A stretch of 64,000 bases of DNA, taken from assembly GCA_006386115.1 (NCBI GenBank), contig VFIW01000054.1, forward strand, positions 1 through 64,000, given 5' to 3'. The notes under the pieces are model-generated. The model saw nothing but the letters and a program-made list of their open reading frames with translations. It was not told where the DNA came from and made no database searches. Shown in pieces: positions 1-10,164 of the stretch. Within the stretch, counting starts at the first letter, position 1. Every line of letters starts with the position of its first letter. The position numbers and the translations under genes were made by a program. Origin of the DNA: Globisporangium splendens. Its lineage: Eukaryota > Oomycota > Peronosporomycetes > Pythiales > Pythiaceae.

Positions 1-633
1 ACGTGTCCGAGTCCGGCGGATAGCCAAGCCACCGTACTCTGTAGAAGCGTTGACAGTTCAACGACTTCTCTCCTCGACGACGAGTCGATCGATCCTCGTG
101 ATCGACTATCGACTCAACGATCCAACGACGCTCTCCCTGGTGATCGATCAGAGGAGGTGGGGCTGAACGCGAAAACGATTGAGCGACTCTGGAAGTGGAA
201 GAGTGCTCACCGTGCTCAGATCGAGGCTCTTGAAGTTCGCAACGCGGTACTCGAAGACCGGTTGAAGGAGCAGGAGTCGAAGATCGACTTGCTCTTCGAT
301 GGTCTTGCCCAGCGTTCTGAATGGAGTCACATTCGAACAGAGGGTTCGAGAATGATTCAAAGTCCGAGCTTGAACGACTCCAAAGGCTGAGAGCTCGTAT
401 GCGTCTCACGAACGTCTACTGGCTCTGTGGAAGAGGCAGGGACTTCTCTTGAGATACTTCGGAAGGAGTATCATGGTCGCCTTCTCGCGTTGGAGACAAT
501 AAAGGACGAGTCCTTTGATGTGCTTCAGCGCCTTTATGCCGAGAAGAAGCTCCATGGCGATGAGTTACAGACTCTTCGCGAGCTGGCGGAGCGACTTCAG
601 GATCAACTTGATCGTCTGCCAAAGGCTCTATAG
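1..633 (+). pseudogene. Antisense coiled-coil ORF of the retroelement, decayed left copy
   Basis: A plus-strand frame is open from position 1 to 390 and resumes at 427-633, ending in TAG. It is homologous to the intact antisense ORF at 61558-62625. The segment near 160-230 (NAKTIERLWKWKSAHRAQIE) and the C-terminal coiled coil match nearly residue for residue, 47 of 67 identical in the last stretch. Small indels between about 300 and 426 break the frame. It lies antisense to the integrase tail and chromodomain. The N-terminal part, including the NLS, would lie left of the window. Confidence 0.7.
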
Positions 634-1908
634 GGTTCGCTGACCCACTTGGAAGATAAGGCTTTAGTCTACCTACGTAGAACGTAAGGTGTAGTCGCAT
701 GCGTTTAGGAATGTCTAGTGTGTATGCATCCCCATTGCATTTAACTACCCTGAACGGTCCAATATATCTTGGCAGAAGTTTCGAACTCCCCAAGTTAGAC
801 ACTGCGTGTTCAGGTAGATTAGCCGTACTAAGTAATACAAGATCATTGATCTTATATACTTGCTTGTTCTTCCTTCCACTCCTATCTGCTTGTTCCTTTT
901 GCAGATCCTGAGCCTTTGCAATTGCGTCTCGAACAAACCTCACAACGGCTTGTCTCCTCACAATAAAGGCGTCGACTTGCTGTTCCTCACGACTTGTCAT
1001 GTCGTCTAGAGGTTTCATCGAGTCAAAATTCGCTTTTAACTCTGTGACAGCATTCAGATCCGACTGTGGCTCCTTAGCCATAGTCTCTCCCCCACTTAAG
1101 GTAGAAACCTCTCCCACTAGTGACGCTGGCACTCTCGGGTGGAGTCCGTAGTTCACACAGAACGGGGTATGACCTGTCGAGACATGCGTGGAGTTGTTCA
1201 ACGCAAACTCTGCGAGAGGGGAAACTCACTCCACTCTCCGAAAGAACGTTCGCATAACTGCGCAACACGTCTTCAAGGACACGATTCACTCGTTCAGTTT
1301 GACCGTCTGTCTCTGGGTGTGCTGCTGTTGACAGGATGGATAGTTTTGTATCCAAAATGCCAAGCAGAGTTCGCCAAAACCTAGACGTAACCGAGTGTCA
1401 CGGTCCGATACGATCTCCGAGGGCAGACCATGTAGACGGAACACCACGCCTACAAAGACTTTCGCAGTCATCTCTGCCGAGATCTATCCGAGACCGGCGC
1501 AAGATGGGCCATCTTGCTGAATCGGTCCACAAACACCAGGATGCCATTCCTCGTGTTTGTCACTCGAAGGCCGAATATGAAATCCATACTCACAGACTTC
1601 CAACTGTCCTGAGGGACAGCCAATGAACGAAGTGGGGCCCGAGTAGAGCCGGATGGCTTAACTCTTTGGCACACTTCGCAAGTCCACATACTTGCGAACC
1701 CACTTGTACATGTGAGGCCAGTAGTAATCTCGAGACAAGTTGAGAAACGTTTTCTCACGTCCGAGATGGCCACTCGAAGGACCGTCATGATACTCGTACA
1801 AGAGTCGATGACGCAGACCTTCGTCGTTGGGGACAACGATCCTCGCTGGATCCCCTTCGTCAACCGTATAGTACAGCAGCCCACTGTGCATGCTGTAACG
1901 GTGAACAC
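416..1908 (-). pseudogene. Integrase region of pol, frameshifted
   Basis: Successive minus-strand frames carry the pieces of one integrase. They are the HHCC zinc-binding N-terminus (about 1890-1640), the core with the first catalytic Asp (MDFIFG) and the SDRDTR motif (about 1640-1340), the PETDGQTERVNRVLED segment carrying the catalytic Glu (about 1340-1270), and the SH3-like C-terminal domain (YIGPFRVVKCNGDAYTLDIP, about 900-700) with an S/P/R-rich tail. The frame changes at least three times. Compared with the right copy there is a 2-base loss near 1685, further indels near 1370 and 1220, and a 1-base loss near 430 that ends the tail at 416 before the chromodomain. The chromodomain itself (VESIVDHEDR...RVRWLGYPPDSDTW) is still readable from about 115 down to position 1. 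Confidence 0.85.
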
Positions 1909-2237
1909 GCGATCTTGCTCTTGGTGGGAGGTTTTGGAGTGCCTTGTCTGAGGGATTCTTGAAATACTTGATCAGTTCTTGGCATGCTTCGTCTGCTTGT
2001 ATCCCTCAGTGATCTCTTCTTGGACTGTGCTTGTCACTCCCGTAGCAATCGCGTTGACGTCTTCACAGAGCGCACGCTCCATTCGTGTCGTCACTCTTGT
2101 TCTTCGGATCTAATCCGGACGTCTTGACAGCGCATCGGCAAGAATGTTTGACTTGCCGGGCTTATAATGTACAACAAAGTTGTACTCAGCGAAGAAGGAA
2201 AACCATCTTGCCATTCTTTGCGATAGGTGAGGCGTCT

Positions 2238-3569
2238 TTACAGCTGTCCGCAGTGATGCGTGATCGTGTAAATAGCGAACTGCTTTTCACCAAGCAAATA
2301 GACTCGGAACTTTGCCAATGCATACTTCATGGCCAATAGTTCCTTGTCATGGACCGGATAGTTCCGTTCTGCGGGCCTGAGTTGTCGTGACTGATACGAC
2401 ACAACTCTTTCTTTTCCCTCATCATCGTGTTGCATCAGTGCACACCCGATAGCATAGTCGCTCGCATCGCAGACTACATGGAACGGCTTCTCATGGTCTG
2501 CGAGAGCTAGGACAGGAGCTTCTCTTAAGCTCTTCTTTACTTCGGCAAACGCTGCCTGATGTTCCTCTGGCCATTCCCACTCATTATCTTTCTTCAAAAG
2601 ACTCGTGAGGGGTTGCACTAACGCTGCATAGTTGCGCGTGTATTTGTGCAAATAGTTGGCCAAACCCAGCCACTGACGTAGCTGTTTGACGTTCTGAGGA
2701 ATAGGCCAATCGTCGATAGACTTGACCTTCTCAGGATCGACCCGAACACCATTCTTGCCAACAAAGCAACCGAGTACAGGGATCTCGGGGGCGAAGAAGA
2801 TGCATTTCTTCAAGTTAGCGTACAGTTTGTTCTCACGCATAACTTGAAAGACTTGACGAAGATGTTCAAGATGAACACCGACATCTTTCTTCCCTTCCGA
2901 GGCCTTACTATGAACGAATATGTCGTCAAAGTAGCTCGGTGCAAACTCTCTCAATGGACGAAGTACATTCGTGACCATTCTGTTGAAAGTTGCTGGTGCG
3001 TTCTTCAGACCTTGTGGCATCACCATCCACTCCCACAGCATACCACTAGGGGTGCTAACTGCTGTAAATGGTACATCGCTCTCACGCATTCGAATCTGAT
3101 AGAACCCGTCTTTCAGATCGATCGCGCTAAAGACAGTGCTGCCAACCATTCCATCAAGGATCATATCCTTGCGTGGAACTGGGGTCTGAGCAGGTATGGT
3201 CGCATCATTCAATTTGTTGAATGCGTGGACGATGCGCCAACCGCCTGTGGCCTTCTTCACACAGAAGGTGGGACTACAGTGCGGAGACTTGCTCTCGCGC
3301 ACATGCCCAGCCTTCTGTCGCTGCGCGAAGAACTCGTCGATCGCATCGACTTGTTCCTTCGGTAGCGGCCATTGCCTCGTGATACAGTACTTCGTTCCCG
3401 GAAGTACATCTATCTCGTGACGAATGCCTCTGTCTTGCGGCAATTCGTCAGGCACTTTGTCTGGGAATATGTCCGCATATTCCTTGACAAGTCCATACAC
3501 GGGGTTTGTCTTTAGAGCGTCCCACGACTGCTCATCAAACCTCTCCTTCCGTGTCCTCTCATCTAACAC
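2238..3569 (-). CDS. Reverse transcriptase and RNase H portion of pol (left Ty3 copy)
   Basis: This 443-codon open stretch holds the RT domain: FSAIDLKDGFYQI (motif A), the PQGLKNAPATFNRM motif B region, and the active-site box YFDD in SYFDDIFVHS. The connection follows, then the start of RNase H (VVCDASDYAIGCAL, and HDKELLAM with the second acidic residue). The frame is lost near 2240, inside RNase H. There is no ATG at its upstream end; it is expected to be translated from the gag-pol reading frame and sits -1 relative to the protease frame. It is a fragment of pol, not a stand-alone gene. Confidence 0.9.
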   Translation of the reverse strand: MLDERTRKERFDEQSWDALKTNPVYGLVKEYADIFPDKVPDELPQDRGIRHEIDVLPGTKYCITRQWPLPKEQVDAIDEFFAQRQKAGHVRESKSPHCSPTFCVKKATGGWRIVHAFNKLNDATIPAQTPVPRKDMILDGMVGSTVFSAIDLKDGFYQIRMRESDVPFTAVSTPSGMLWEWMVMPQGLKNAPATFNRMVTNVLRPLREFAPSYFDDIFVHSKASEGKKDVGVHLEHLRQVFQVMRENKLYANLKKCIFFAPEIPVLGCFVGKNGVRVDPEKVKSIDDWPIPQNVKQLRQWLGLANYLHKYTRNYAALVQPLTSLLKKDNEWEWPEEHQAAFAEVKKSLREAPVLALADHEKPFHVVCDASDYAIGCALMQHDDEGKERVVSYQSRQLRPAERNYPVHDKELLAMKYALAKFRVYLLGEKQFAIYTITHHCGQL

Positions 3570-4729
3570 TTCCGCAGTGTTGATGACATCGTCGGCAACT
3601 TCATCGACGATCGCACAAATTTGCGAAATTTCGCCAGGCTACGCTTAAGCGTCTTCTTGCTCATCAACGGCAAGGAAATCAATTCTTGAGCCAGACTTGG
3701 AGGATTTTCCACTTGTACGTGACGCACTATCTGGCTGTCACCTTCTTCATTGTAGACTGCGACGTTCACATATTCGCTTGAAGTGGCTTGTTCTTGTCTC
3801 TTCACTTCATCTTCTGCTTCTCTTGTGTCTTGATCAGGGACGCTTGCAGATCTTCGTTCTTCTTCGTCGGTCTTCTTGTCTTCTTTAACCCTGCCAGAGC
3901 GGAACTCCACATCGCTCTTGGCTACAGGAGTAGTCTTTTTCTGGCGCCTGACTACTCCACCTCCAGTGGTCTTCACGGGCTTGTCATTTGAGCGTGAGGG
4001 GCCATCGCACGCCTGACTCTCATTAGACACATCTTCAACAGATGTATATGCCCAAATCACCTCTCTTGCTGCCTGGCAGCTGAGGTCTTCGTCGACTTGC
4101 TTATCGACGCTGATCTTCTTCTTCTTCCAGTCGATGCTCGGTTGGTACCTTCTCAACCAGGGCATTCCCAGAATCAGATCAAACTTGTCATCGAGGTCGA
4201 GTAGAATAAACTCATCTTCGCCTCGGAAATCATCACATTCGACTACCATACGCAACACGCGCTTAGGCATCGTCACTTTCGATCCATTCGCCAAGCGAAC
4301 GATCATTTCCTTGTTCGAGATAGGCAGGTCCAAACCTTGCCTTCTCACCACTTGTGTGCGGACAAAATTGTTCGACGCACCAGTGTCTACAAGAGCCCGT
4401 AGAGGTTCTGAGTAACCATCTACCTTAACCTTGCGGACTATCAAGGCTGGCTCTTGCTCGACACGCTCACATCTGTTCGCGGAAACTTCATGTGCATTGC
4501 GCACACCGGGGCAAGAGTTCTGCGCTTCCACGACATTCACAGAACTCTTTGTTCGCCCAGTAGGGAGCCCCGCTCCTACTGGTCGTTCCCGTTTTTTGGC
4601 TGTTGGGAACGCTCGAATCGCCGGCCTCTGCCTGGTCGATTCGATTGCGAACCGTGTGTCGCTTGCTGGCTTGGCAAGGACACCTTGCAATTTCTTGCGA
4701 TGTGACCGGGCTTGCCACAACGGAAACAC
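3563..4729 (-). CDS. Retropepsin-like protease portion of pol (left Ty3 copy)
   Basis: The frame overlaps the end of gag and is offset -1 from it. It carries the aspartic protease active site DTGASNNFV, and further on FDLILGMPWLRRYQPSIDW, the second hallmark of Ty3 retropepsins. A charged linker rich in K, R, E and S leads towards RT. The stretch ends at 3563, where the RT frame takes over with another -1 step. Whether the two steps are programmed frameshifts or decay cannot be told from one copy. Confidence 0.85.
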   Translation of the reverse strand: MFPLWQARSHRKKLQGVLAKPASDTRFAIESTRQRPAIRAFPTAKKRERPVGAGLPTGRTKSSVNVVEAQNSCPGVRNAHEVSANRCERVEQEPALIVRKVKVDGYSEPLRALVDTGASNNFVRTQVVRRQGLDLPISNKEMIVRLANGSKVTMPKRVLRMVVECDDFRGEDEFILLDLDDKFDLILGMPWLRRYQPSIDWKKKKISVDKQVDEDLSCQAAREVIWAYTSVEDVSNESQACDGPSRSNDKPVKTTGGGVVRRQKKTTPVAKSDVEFRSGRVKEDKKTDEEERRSASVPDQDTREAEDEVKRQEQATSSEYVNVAVYNEEGDSQIVRHVQVENPPSLAQELISLPLMSKKTLKRSLAKFRKFVRSSMKLPTMSSTLRKC

Positions 4730-5619
4730 TTCCCGTCATTGCATGGCTGTCTGTTAGCGGTCGCATCGGCATACGAGATGTCCATCGGTTCTGGACCGTC
4801 GTGTGTGACTGCGTGTTGTCGAACAGGGCGAGGGCCGAAACCGTTGAACTTGGCTTGCTTGATGCTGAATTCTTCTTGCATCGCTCGCTCGATAGCTTCA
4901 TCCAGCGTCTTGGGGTACTCGCGGAACAGCTGGTTCCGAATTGGACCATCATTGAGCCCTGCCATGAATGTCACAACTTGCGTTGAGGCATCAATCGGCT
5001 CATTCACGATACTTGACACGAGGTATCGTGCTCGTTGAGCGTACGAGTGTAGGTCGTATTTACCCTGACGAAGCTTTAAGAACTCAGCGCGAGCCCGAAA
5101 TTCGCTCTGCGGAGGCTCAAAAGCTCTCTTCAGCTCTCGCTTGAAGTCGCCCAGGTCGTAGAAGCAATGTGGCTCCGCCAATCGCTTCCCATACGCCCAA
5201 CTCTTCGCTCGGCCCGCAAGGTTTGACATCGCAAACAACACTTGCTGCATTGGGTCCCGTAGTTGTCTTGCAGTGATCGCTGCATCCAACTCAACGAACC
5301 ATCTCGCTAGAGGTTCGTTCTCTCCTCCACGGTACGGAGATACATCGAGCTTCAGAGGTGCCACTCTCATCGTCGTGACAGGAGTTGCGGGCTGTCGATG
5401 AGAGTTCATGATCTCGTGATGCATGAAGCTCGTAGCCGCGTTCCTCTGCTCATCCGGTGACGCTGATCTCAGCAAGCTGATCACAGCCGCCTCACCGATG
5501 ACCGCTCGCATACGCTCGAGGGCTGCCCACTCGTGGCTCGACAAATGAGGAAAATGCTCATTCGTCAGCTCCACGGTTTCTCCAGGCATCGAGCCCATCG
5601 GCGTCTCAATCCCTTCCAT
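4576..5619 (-). CDS. Gag protein of Ty3/Gypsy element
   Basis: A 347-residue ORF with an ATG at 5619, the first gene after the 5' LTR. Residues about 95-230 show the retrotransposon gag fold signature (PLARWFVELDAAI, LAGRAKSWAYGK, FRARAEFLKLRQGKYDLHSY). A single CCHC zinc knuckle, CFRCGKPGHIARNC, lies near residue 300. It would form the particle and bind element RNA. The ORF is intact from ATG to stop, unlike pol. It overlaps the protease frame by about 150 bases. Length and domain order are usual for the family. Confidence 0.9.
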   Translation of the reverse strand: MEGIETPMGSMPGETVELTNEHFPHLSSHEWAALERMRAVIGEAAVISLLRSASPDEQRNAATSFMHHEIMNSHRQPATPVTTMRVAPLKLDVSPYRGGENEPLARWFVELDAAITARQLRDPMQQVLFAMSNLAGRAKSWAYGKRLAEPHCFYDLGDFKRELKRAFEPPQSEFRARAEFLKLRQGKYDLHSYAQRARYLVSSIVNEPIDASTQVVTFMAGLNDGPIRNQLFREYPKTLDEAIERAMQEEFSIKQAKFNGFGPRPVRQHAVTHDGPEPMDISYADATANRQPCNDGKCFRCGKPGHIARNCKVSLPSQQATHGSQSNRPGRGRRFERSQQPKNGNDQ

Positions 5620-5707
5620 TGTTTCTCACAATCGGACAGGGGTCTTGGAATGTCCGCGCACGCTGCACAAGCGGCCTATGCAGACTCTTGACTTGGTCGT
5701 TGGAAGG

Positions 5708-5725
5708 ACTACGAAGTGCTACCAG
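5708..5725 (-). promoter_or_regulatory. Candidate primer-binding site
   Basis: On the minus strand the LTR ends ..CTTACA, then CC, then TGGTAGCACTTCG. A TGG-starting stretch 2 bases after the LTR is where a tRNA primer would pair. I cannot assign the tRNA. Confidence 0.4.
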
Positions 5726-6093
5726 GTGTAAGAGGCTATCCGAGACAGCCTCAAACACAGTACGCACGCTTGCGCTTGAGAGGAAGACTTGAGAGGAACT
5801 TGGCAAAAATGCAACTGAATTGAAATGAGCTTATGGTTCCTGACACTACATGTAAAACACCACTAGGGCTCCTAGAGGTTTTATAAATAAAACCTAAACA
5901 TGCACAATAAAACCTATGAATCTGATATATAAAACCTTGGGTACACTGAGGTTGAACCCACGAGATCTTCGAGAAGCTTGAACTTGAAGTCCCGTGGAAA
6001 ATTCCCTGCAAAGTGATTGGCTACAGCCACTCGCTTCAGGTGGCAGACACACGTCGGTCTCATCACCAGTGCAGTTTCCCAAGTAGGAACCAT

Positions 6094-6175
6094 CACTCAG
6101 TACTTGATTAGTACATGGATGTCATCACTCTGCACTGATTAGTACATGTGAACAACATTCTGCACTGATCAGCAC
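6094..6175. repeat. Three 30-bp repeats in the LTR
   Basis: Cores tacttgatta (6101), tgcactgatt (6131) and tgcactgatc (6161) start exactly 30 bases apart. Each follows a cactc/attc lead, and the first two end in agtacatg. The third core, tgcactgatcagca, is nearly palindromic. Tandem elements like this in U3 usually bind a regulator. Confidence 0.75.
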
Positions 6176-6187
6176 AGAGAGCGCTCG

Positions 6188-6195
6188 TGACGTCA
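6188..6195. promoter_or_regulatory. CRE-type palindrome TGACGTCA in the LTR
   Basis: A perfect TGACGTCA lies just inside the 30-bp repeats on the transcribed side of U3. It is the classical binding site of CREB/ATF-type bZIP dimers. Activity is inferred. Confidence 0.5.
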
Positions 6196-6345
6196 TGGGA
6201 TGAGGTCACATGTGCATGTGGGGACTGTCGTACCGTAATCCCTTTGTTAATTGTCTCTCCACAATGCACACTGAAGGTGGTGTGTGTCACACTAGATCTG
6301 GGAACAGATCCACCTTCATGTGATGGCTGGTTTCAGACCATTACA

Positions 6346-6929
6346 TCGTACTGACGGAAGGCAAACCAAAAATCAAGCGTAGTCTTATTCCAACAAGGTG
6401 AATCTGACAACATGTTTGCAAAATTTGAGAAACCGCCAAATCAGCGTGGTCAGTGAGGGGTTAATATTCTTTTCTATTTTTGTTCGCATGGACACTTTTA
6501 CCGGTAATTACTGGTGTTATTGTACAAAGTGTTTCTTTAGTTTTTTGGGAGGATGCCTTTAGGAAATCCCTTGTTTGAATGAATGAACGAATTGTACTGG
6601 AGCGCGGCGGTCGATGCTTGGAGGAGCCACACCTTTAACTAATACTAGTTCGTATCTCTGGAGGGGCTGGGTCGATCGTAGACGGAACGTGACTGGTCAC
6701 TGGGACGTCTCCCTTCAGTGCAACGTTCGCATGCGTCGAGGCGGACTCAAGAAGTGTTGGCCAAGCTCAAAGAGACCCCTAAAAAATGTAGGGTTTTATT
6801 CGCTTTGATCAAAATCATGGCCACTTCCCTAAACCTCTGCTGAAAGTGGAACGAACGTGACATTCCACAAAACTCCACTTTTGGCCAAAATATCGAAACC
6901 ACATCTATTTATTGCATCAAGACATTTAC
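6346..6929. other. Intergenic, no gene seen
   Basis: AT-richer spacer between the LTR and the 3' end of the first KRE6-like gene. Short open frames (for example 6614-6808) have no recognisable content. Confidence 0.6.
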
Positions 6930-9234
6930 TCAAAGCTCGAGCGAGAGTTTCGACGTCATCTGTGGTGCGTCACTTGAAGTGACACTGGAGGAGGACTCTG
7001 GAGCAGTCTTCTGCGCTCTTTGCTGCTGCAGCATGTATACTTTCTTGCTGGATCTTCTTGAAGCGCACATGACGGCGATCGTTACCAGAAAGAGCGCTCC
7101 AGACGTCGCAACAGAGACAAACAGAGGCGGACCATAGATGTTGGCGGTCTCGGTCGACACTTTCGTGCCAGCTATACTTCGGGTGCTCGTGCATCGTGGG
7201 CCAGTCCAGTCGTCTCCCATACACTTGCAGCGCTTGTTCACACACCAACCCGTTGAGATCGAGTTTGCGATCGTGCAGTCCTCATGACTACGGCAGAAGC
7301 CTTTTCCTGAGACGTCGACGACCATGTTGTCTTTGTCCTGGTACGACTCGATGTTGTCCAAGATCCACTGCTTCGTCGGGTGGCTCTTTGGATCACAGCC
7401 GACTTGCATCGTTGAGGCTGCCGATGTGTCTTGGTAGATGCGGATGTAGTCGATCTTCAAGTACATCGGGAACGAGTCGCAGATTCGGTTGGCCACCTCG
7501 TCTTTTCCATCGCCTCGGCATGGCTGACCAGGATTTGGAGGTCTTGCCCCCCATGAACTGGACAGCGCGACGTTGAAGATCATGTACATCGGCTCTTCGA
7601 GCATGATCTTCATCGGGTTTCTCCTCTCGACGTCTTGGGGTAGATTCGTGATCGTACTCGCTGGGATTTCGTAAATCGGTTGCCCTGCCAACATCCACCG
7701 AATGTATCCGTTGTCGCCGGTCACCCACTCGAGTTGGTACGCCAAGTAATCGAGGTACGCAGCCATGTGGATGGGCCAATTCGCTGACAGTGCATCCATC
7801 TGATATTCGAACACTTTAAATGTTTTGCTTTGTGGGAAGTCTGCCCTCTCGCAACGTGGACTCGGGTTGCCAGGGCTGCACAGATAGGCACCCGTGTAGC
7901 CGTTCATGACAGGGAAGCACGTGCCATTCGTATTGACCCCCCAGTGTTGCGTGGTCGAGCTGTCAATCAGCCCGAGATCTGCATTCGGGTCTCTGGATCC
8001 GGGGCAATTGGTCAGCGTGCACGAATTCTCGGTTATCTCGCCCTCCAGCGCAGTTTTTACCGTTGTGTAGTCTTGCTGTCTGCTCGGGTCAGCCCTGCAA
8101 AAGTTATTCGCTGCGTACCGCATGCCTTGGTACCAGGTTCTGTGTTTGCTCTTCGCCGCGTAGACTCGGGTCGGGATGCCTGGCGCGTTAGCACCTAGGG
8201 TCTCGCAGGTCGAAGAGTAGATGCAGCCTGGATTCGTGTCGTTGACCGGATAGATGGTTCGGAAGTCGGTCGGCATTCCTGGTCCAAGTTGCATGGACGT
8301 CGAAATCTCGCTCCCGCCACCTTCAATGATATCAATCTCCGGAGCTCCGCGACCTTGGTATGGATTCATCCCCGAGCCTGGGTTCGGATCGCACGCGCTG
8401 ATGCGCTGGTTCGACGACAGAAACACCTTGTCATCGCATTCGTTGTAGGAAAATGGCCATATACGGGTGGTCGAAGCACTAAAAATGGCGCGTCCGAGGT
8501 TGCCCATCATCCAGATCCCGGGCCATGTCGGGTAGTATCTGATGGAAGATGCTCGTGCGCTTGTGCCGTTTTTCAGATCTGGGTTTCCGGATGCGTTGCT
8601 CACAGCGCCAGGCAATTGCACGCGCACCTCGACCATCCCACCTTGAAAGCAGAATTTGTTCCACGACTGCACCATTGCGCCGCGGTAGAACTAGACATTT
8701 AATGAGGCATGTCCACATACGTAACAGCACATGGGTGAGTCAAGCGAGCACAGGGTAGTCACTGGTTTTGAGATCAGATATTGCACTTACAAACGAAACA
8801 TTCTTGTACCCTGGTGGGTCCTGGTAATCGCTCCACACGACGACTGTCATCGGGTCGTCGATCGCCTTGATGTAGAAGTAGCACGTGCCATCGTCGTCGC
8901 ATGCCGTCGACGTCATGTTGTGCGAGTAAATTTCGAGCGCAGCATTCACGCCATCGGGTTTCTCGATCGACGTCCACATGTGGTCGTCACCGGGCTTGAA
9001 GGATCGATTCGGAGTATTGAACTCGTCACTCATCACGAGTTCCCAGGTATCTCCTCGTGAACTGGTGTATAGATAGCGGTCGTCCGGAGTATCGGGGTCG
9101 ACCCACGAACGGATTCCCGATTTGGTGGCAAAATCCAGCGCGTTGACTCCACGAACGCTACTGTGACTCGCAGAGAGCGCACAAACTGCTATTGCCACAA
9201 GGGTATATACGCTGGAACGGTGCGCATGACACAT
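6930..9234 (-). CDS. KRE6/SKN1-like GH16 glucan-synthesis protein, copy 1 (two exons)
   Basis: Exons are 9234-8791 and 8690-6930, with intron 8691-8790 (GTAAGT..TCTAG), giving 734 residues. The ATG at 9234 starts a hydrophobic signal peptide and aligns with the start of copy 2. The protein has the KRE6/SKN1 core, FYRGAMVQSWNKFCFQGG across the splice, and the GH16 catalytic box APEIDIIEGG (E266, D268, E271). A cysteine-rich EGF-like module (C..CTI..CVNKRCKC..GPRC) lies near the C-terminus, followed by one membrane helix and a short basic tail. In yeast these proteins are needed for beta-1,6-glucan; in oomycetes the role is inferred as wall glucan assembly at the secretory or plasma membrane. 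It lies head to head with copy 2 (11263-13554). Confidence 0.9.
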
Positions 9235-9254
9235 CTTTGCTTGCGATGTGTACA

Positions 9255-9269
9255 CGACAAAAATGAGAG
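9255..9269 (-). promoter_or_regulatory. Candidate oomycete initiator element, KRE6-like copy 1
   Basis: The minus strand reads CTCTCATTTTTGTCG about 20 bases before the ATG. It resembles the oomycete Inr consensus (GCTCATTYBNNWTTT). Confidence 0.4.
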
Positions 9270-9628
9270 GTTGACCCGAGGTACTATCGTCAAGACAGTC
9301 GCTGGAAGCTACGAAGTGGCGGCACCAAGACGGAGTTTCTTCTGAAATGACGCCGCTGAAGGTTGGTTAATCAGCTCTGTGCATCAAGGACATGCCAGCG
9401 AAGGGGAGCATGCTTACGCCTAGAGTTAGCCCAAGACGAGCCAAAAGTAATCCCATCTCAAATATTTAATTCCGAGTGGCTGGCGCGTGGGCAGCAGATG
9501 TCTCACATTACGATTTGTACTGGGACAACCAGCATGCTCATTGTAGCCCTTGAACTCAGAGGAAGGTGCTGTTCTTGTGTCGAATCTGGATGGTCCAGTT
9601 GTGGGCAGGGTAGCGCTGTTACAGTGCT

Positions 9629-9861
9629 GAAGCAAATCAGCGAACTTTCTCACATCGGACATTGGAAAACAGATGGTGCAGCGATTACAGGCGCTCGGGA
9701 GCATCGGGTGTCATGAGTCCACGCAAAAGGAACCATGAAGAAAGGCGTAATCCCGTATTAACAGATTAAAGCAAACTGTGCGTTTGAGATGGACTTTCGG
9801 ATCGCCAGTAAATCTGGCGGCATCTTCAGATCGATATTATTGGTCCTGGGACTTGTGTTTT
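9629..9861. repeat. Direct repeat A in the KRE6 spacer
   Basis: Two blocks, 9629-9767 and 9811-9861, match 10165-10301 and 10536-10588 in order. Shared anchors include gagtccacgcaaaagga, aaaggcgtaatcc and atctggcgg. Divergence is considerable, so the duplication is old. Confidence 0.7.
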
Positions 9862-10164
9862 GAGGAGCCACCTCCTTGTCGACACGTTATCCGAGTCTCT
9901 TGAACAGCGCTCAGCTTCGAGAAATGATTTGGGTTTGGAATCAAGACTAATGGTCGTAATTCTGAATTGCGATTCAAACACTTGAGATGCATTGCATTTG
10001 CAAAACTCTGCTGAAGACCCACTGGCCGAGCACATAGCAAAAGTGAGCGTTAGATCTAAGCTAGCGACAGCTCGAAAAGAAAAGTCGACTAAAACAAGGT
10101 TGAAGGTCTCAATCGTAGATTTGCTTCCTTCTTTCGCACAGAGTTGGCAATTCAGATACTAGTT

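Larger units (their letters stand above)
1..6345 (-). mobile_element. Ty3/Gypsy chromodomain retrotransposon, left copy (truncated by window edge)
   Basis: On the minus strand the order is 5' LTR (6345-5728), gag with a zinc knuckle, aspartic protease, reverse transcriptase/RNase H, integrase, and the start of a chromodomain that runs off position 1. This is the Ty3/Gypsy order (integrase after RT), and the chromodomain puts it near the chromoviruses. Gag is intact, but pol changes frame several times: gag to protease, protease to RT, within RNase H near 2240, and repeatedly in integrase. One integrase break is visible as a 2-base loss near 1685 relative to the right-hand copy. The element therefore looks dead. 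A second copy of the family lies at 61431-64000 in the same orientation. Confidence 0.93.
5728..6345 (-). repeat. 5' LTR of the left Ty3 element (618 bp)
   Basis: On the minus strand it starts TGTAATGG and ends CTTACA, the usual TG..CA ends. Its outer 51 bases (6295-6345) match the right copy's 3' LTR terminus with 4 differences. The U3-like part holds three copies of a 30-bp repeat (6094-6175) and a TGACGTCA site (6188-6195). A TATA-like TTTATAAA and three ATAAAACCT-type repeats lie at 5880-5940. The inner end is placed from the TG..CA rule and the adjacent TGG, so it may be off by a few bases. Confidence 0.75.

Noticed and set aside
3563..4729. Programmed -1 frameshifts at gag/protease and protease/RT
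   Set aside because: No clear slippery heptamer with structure was identified, and other indels in this copy show it is decaying, so decay is an equal explanation.
9235..9255. Longer start for KRE6-like copy 1 at 9255
   Set aside because: That codon is GTG; the ATG at 9234 aligns with the copy 2 start and begins the signal peptide.
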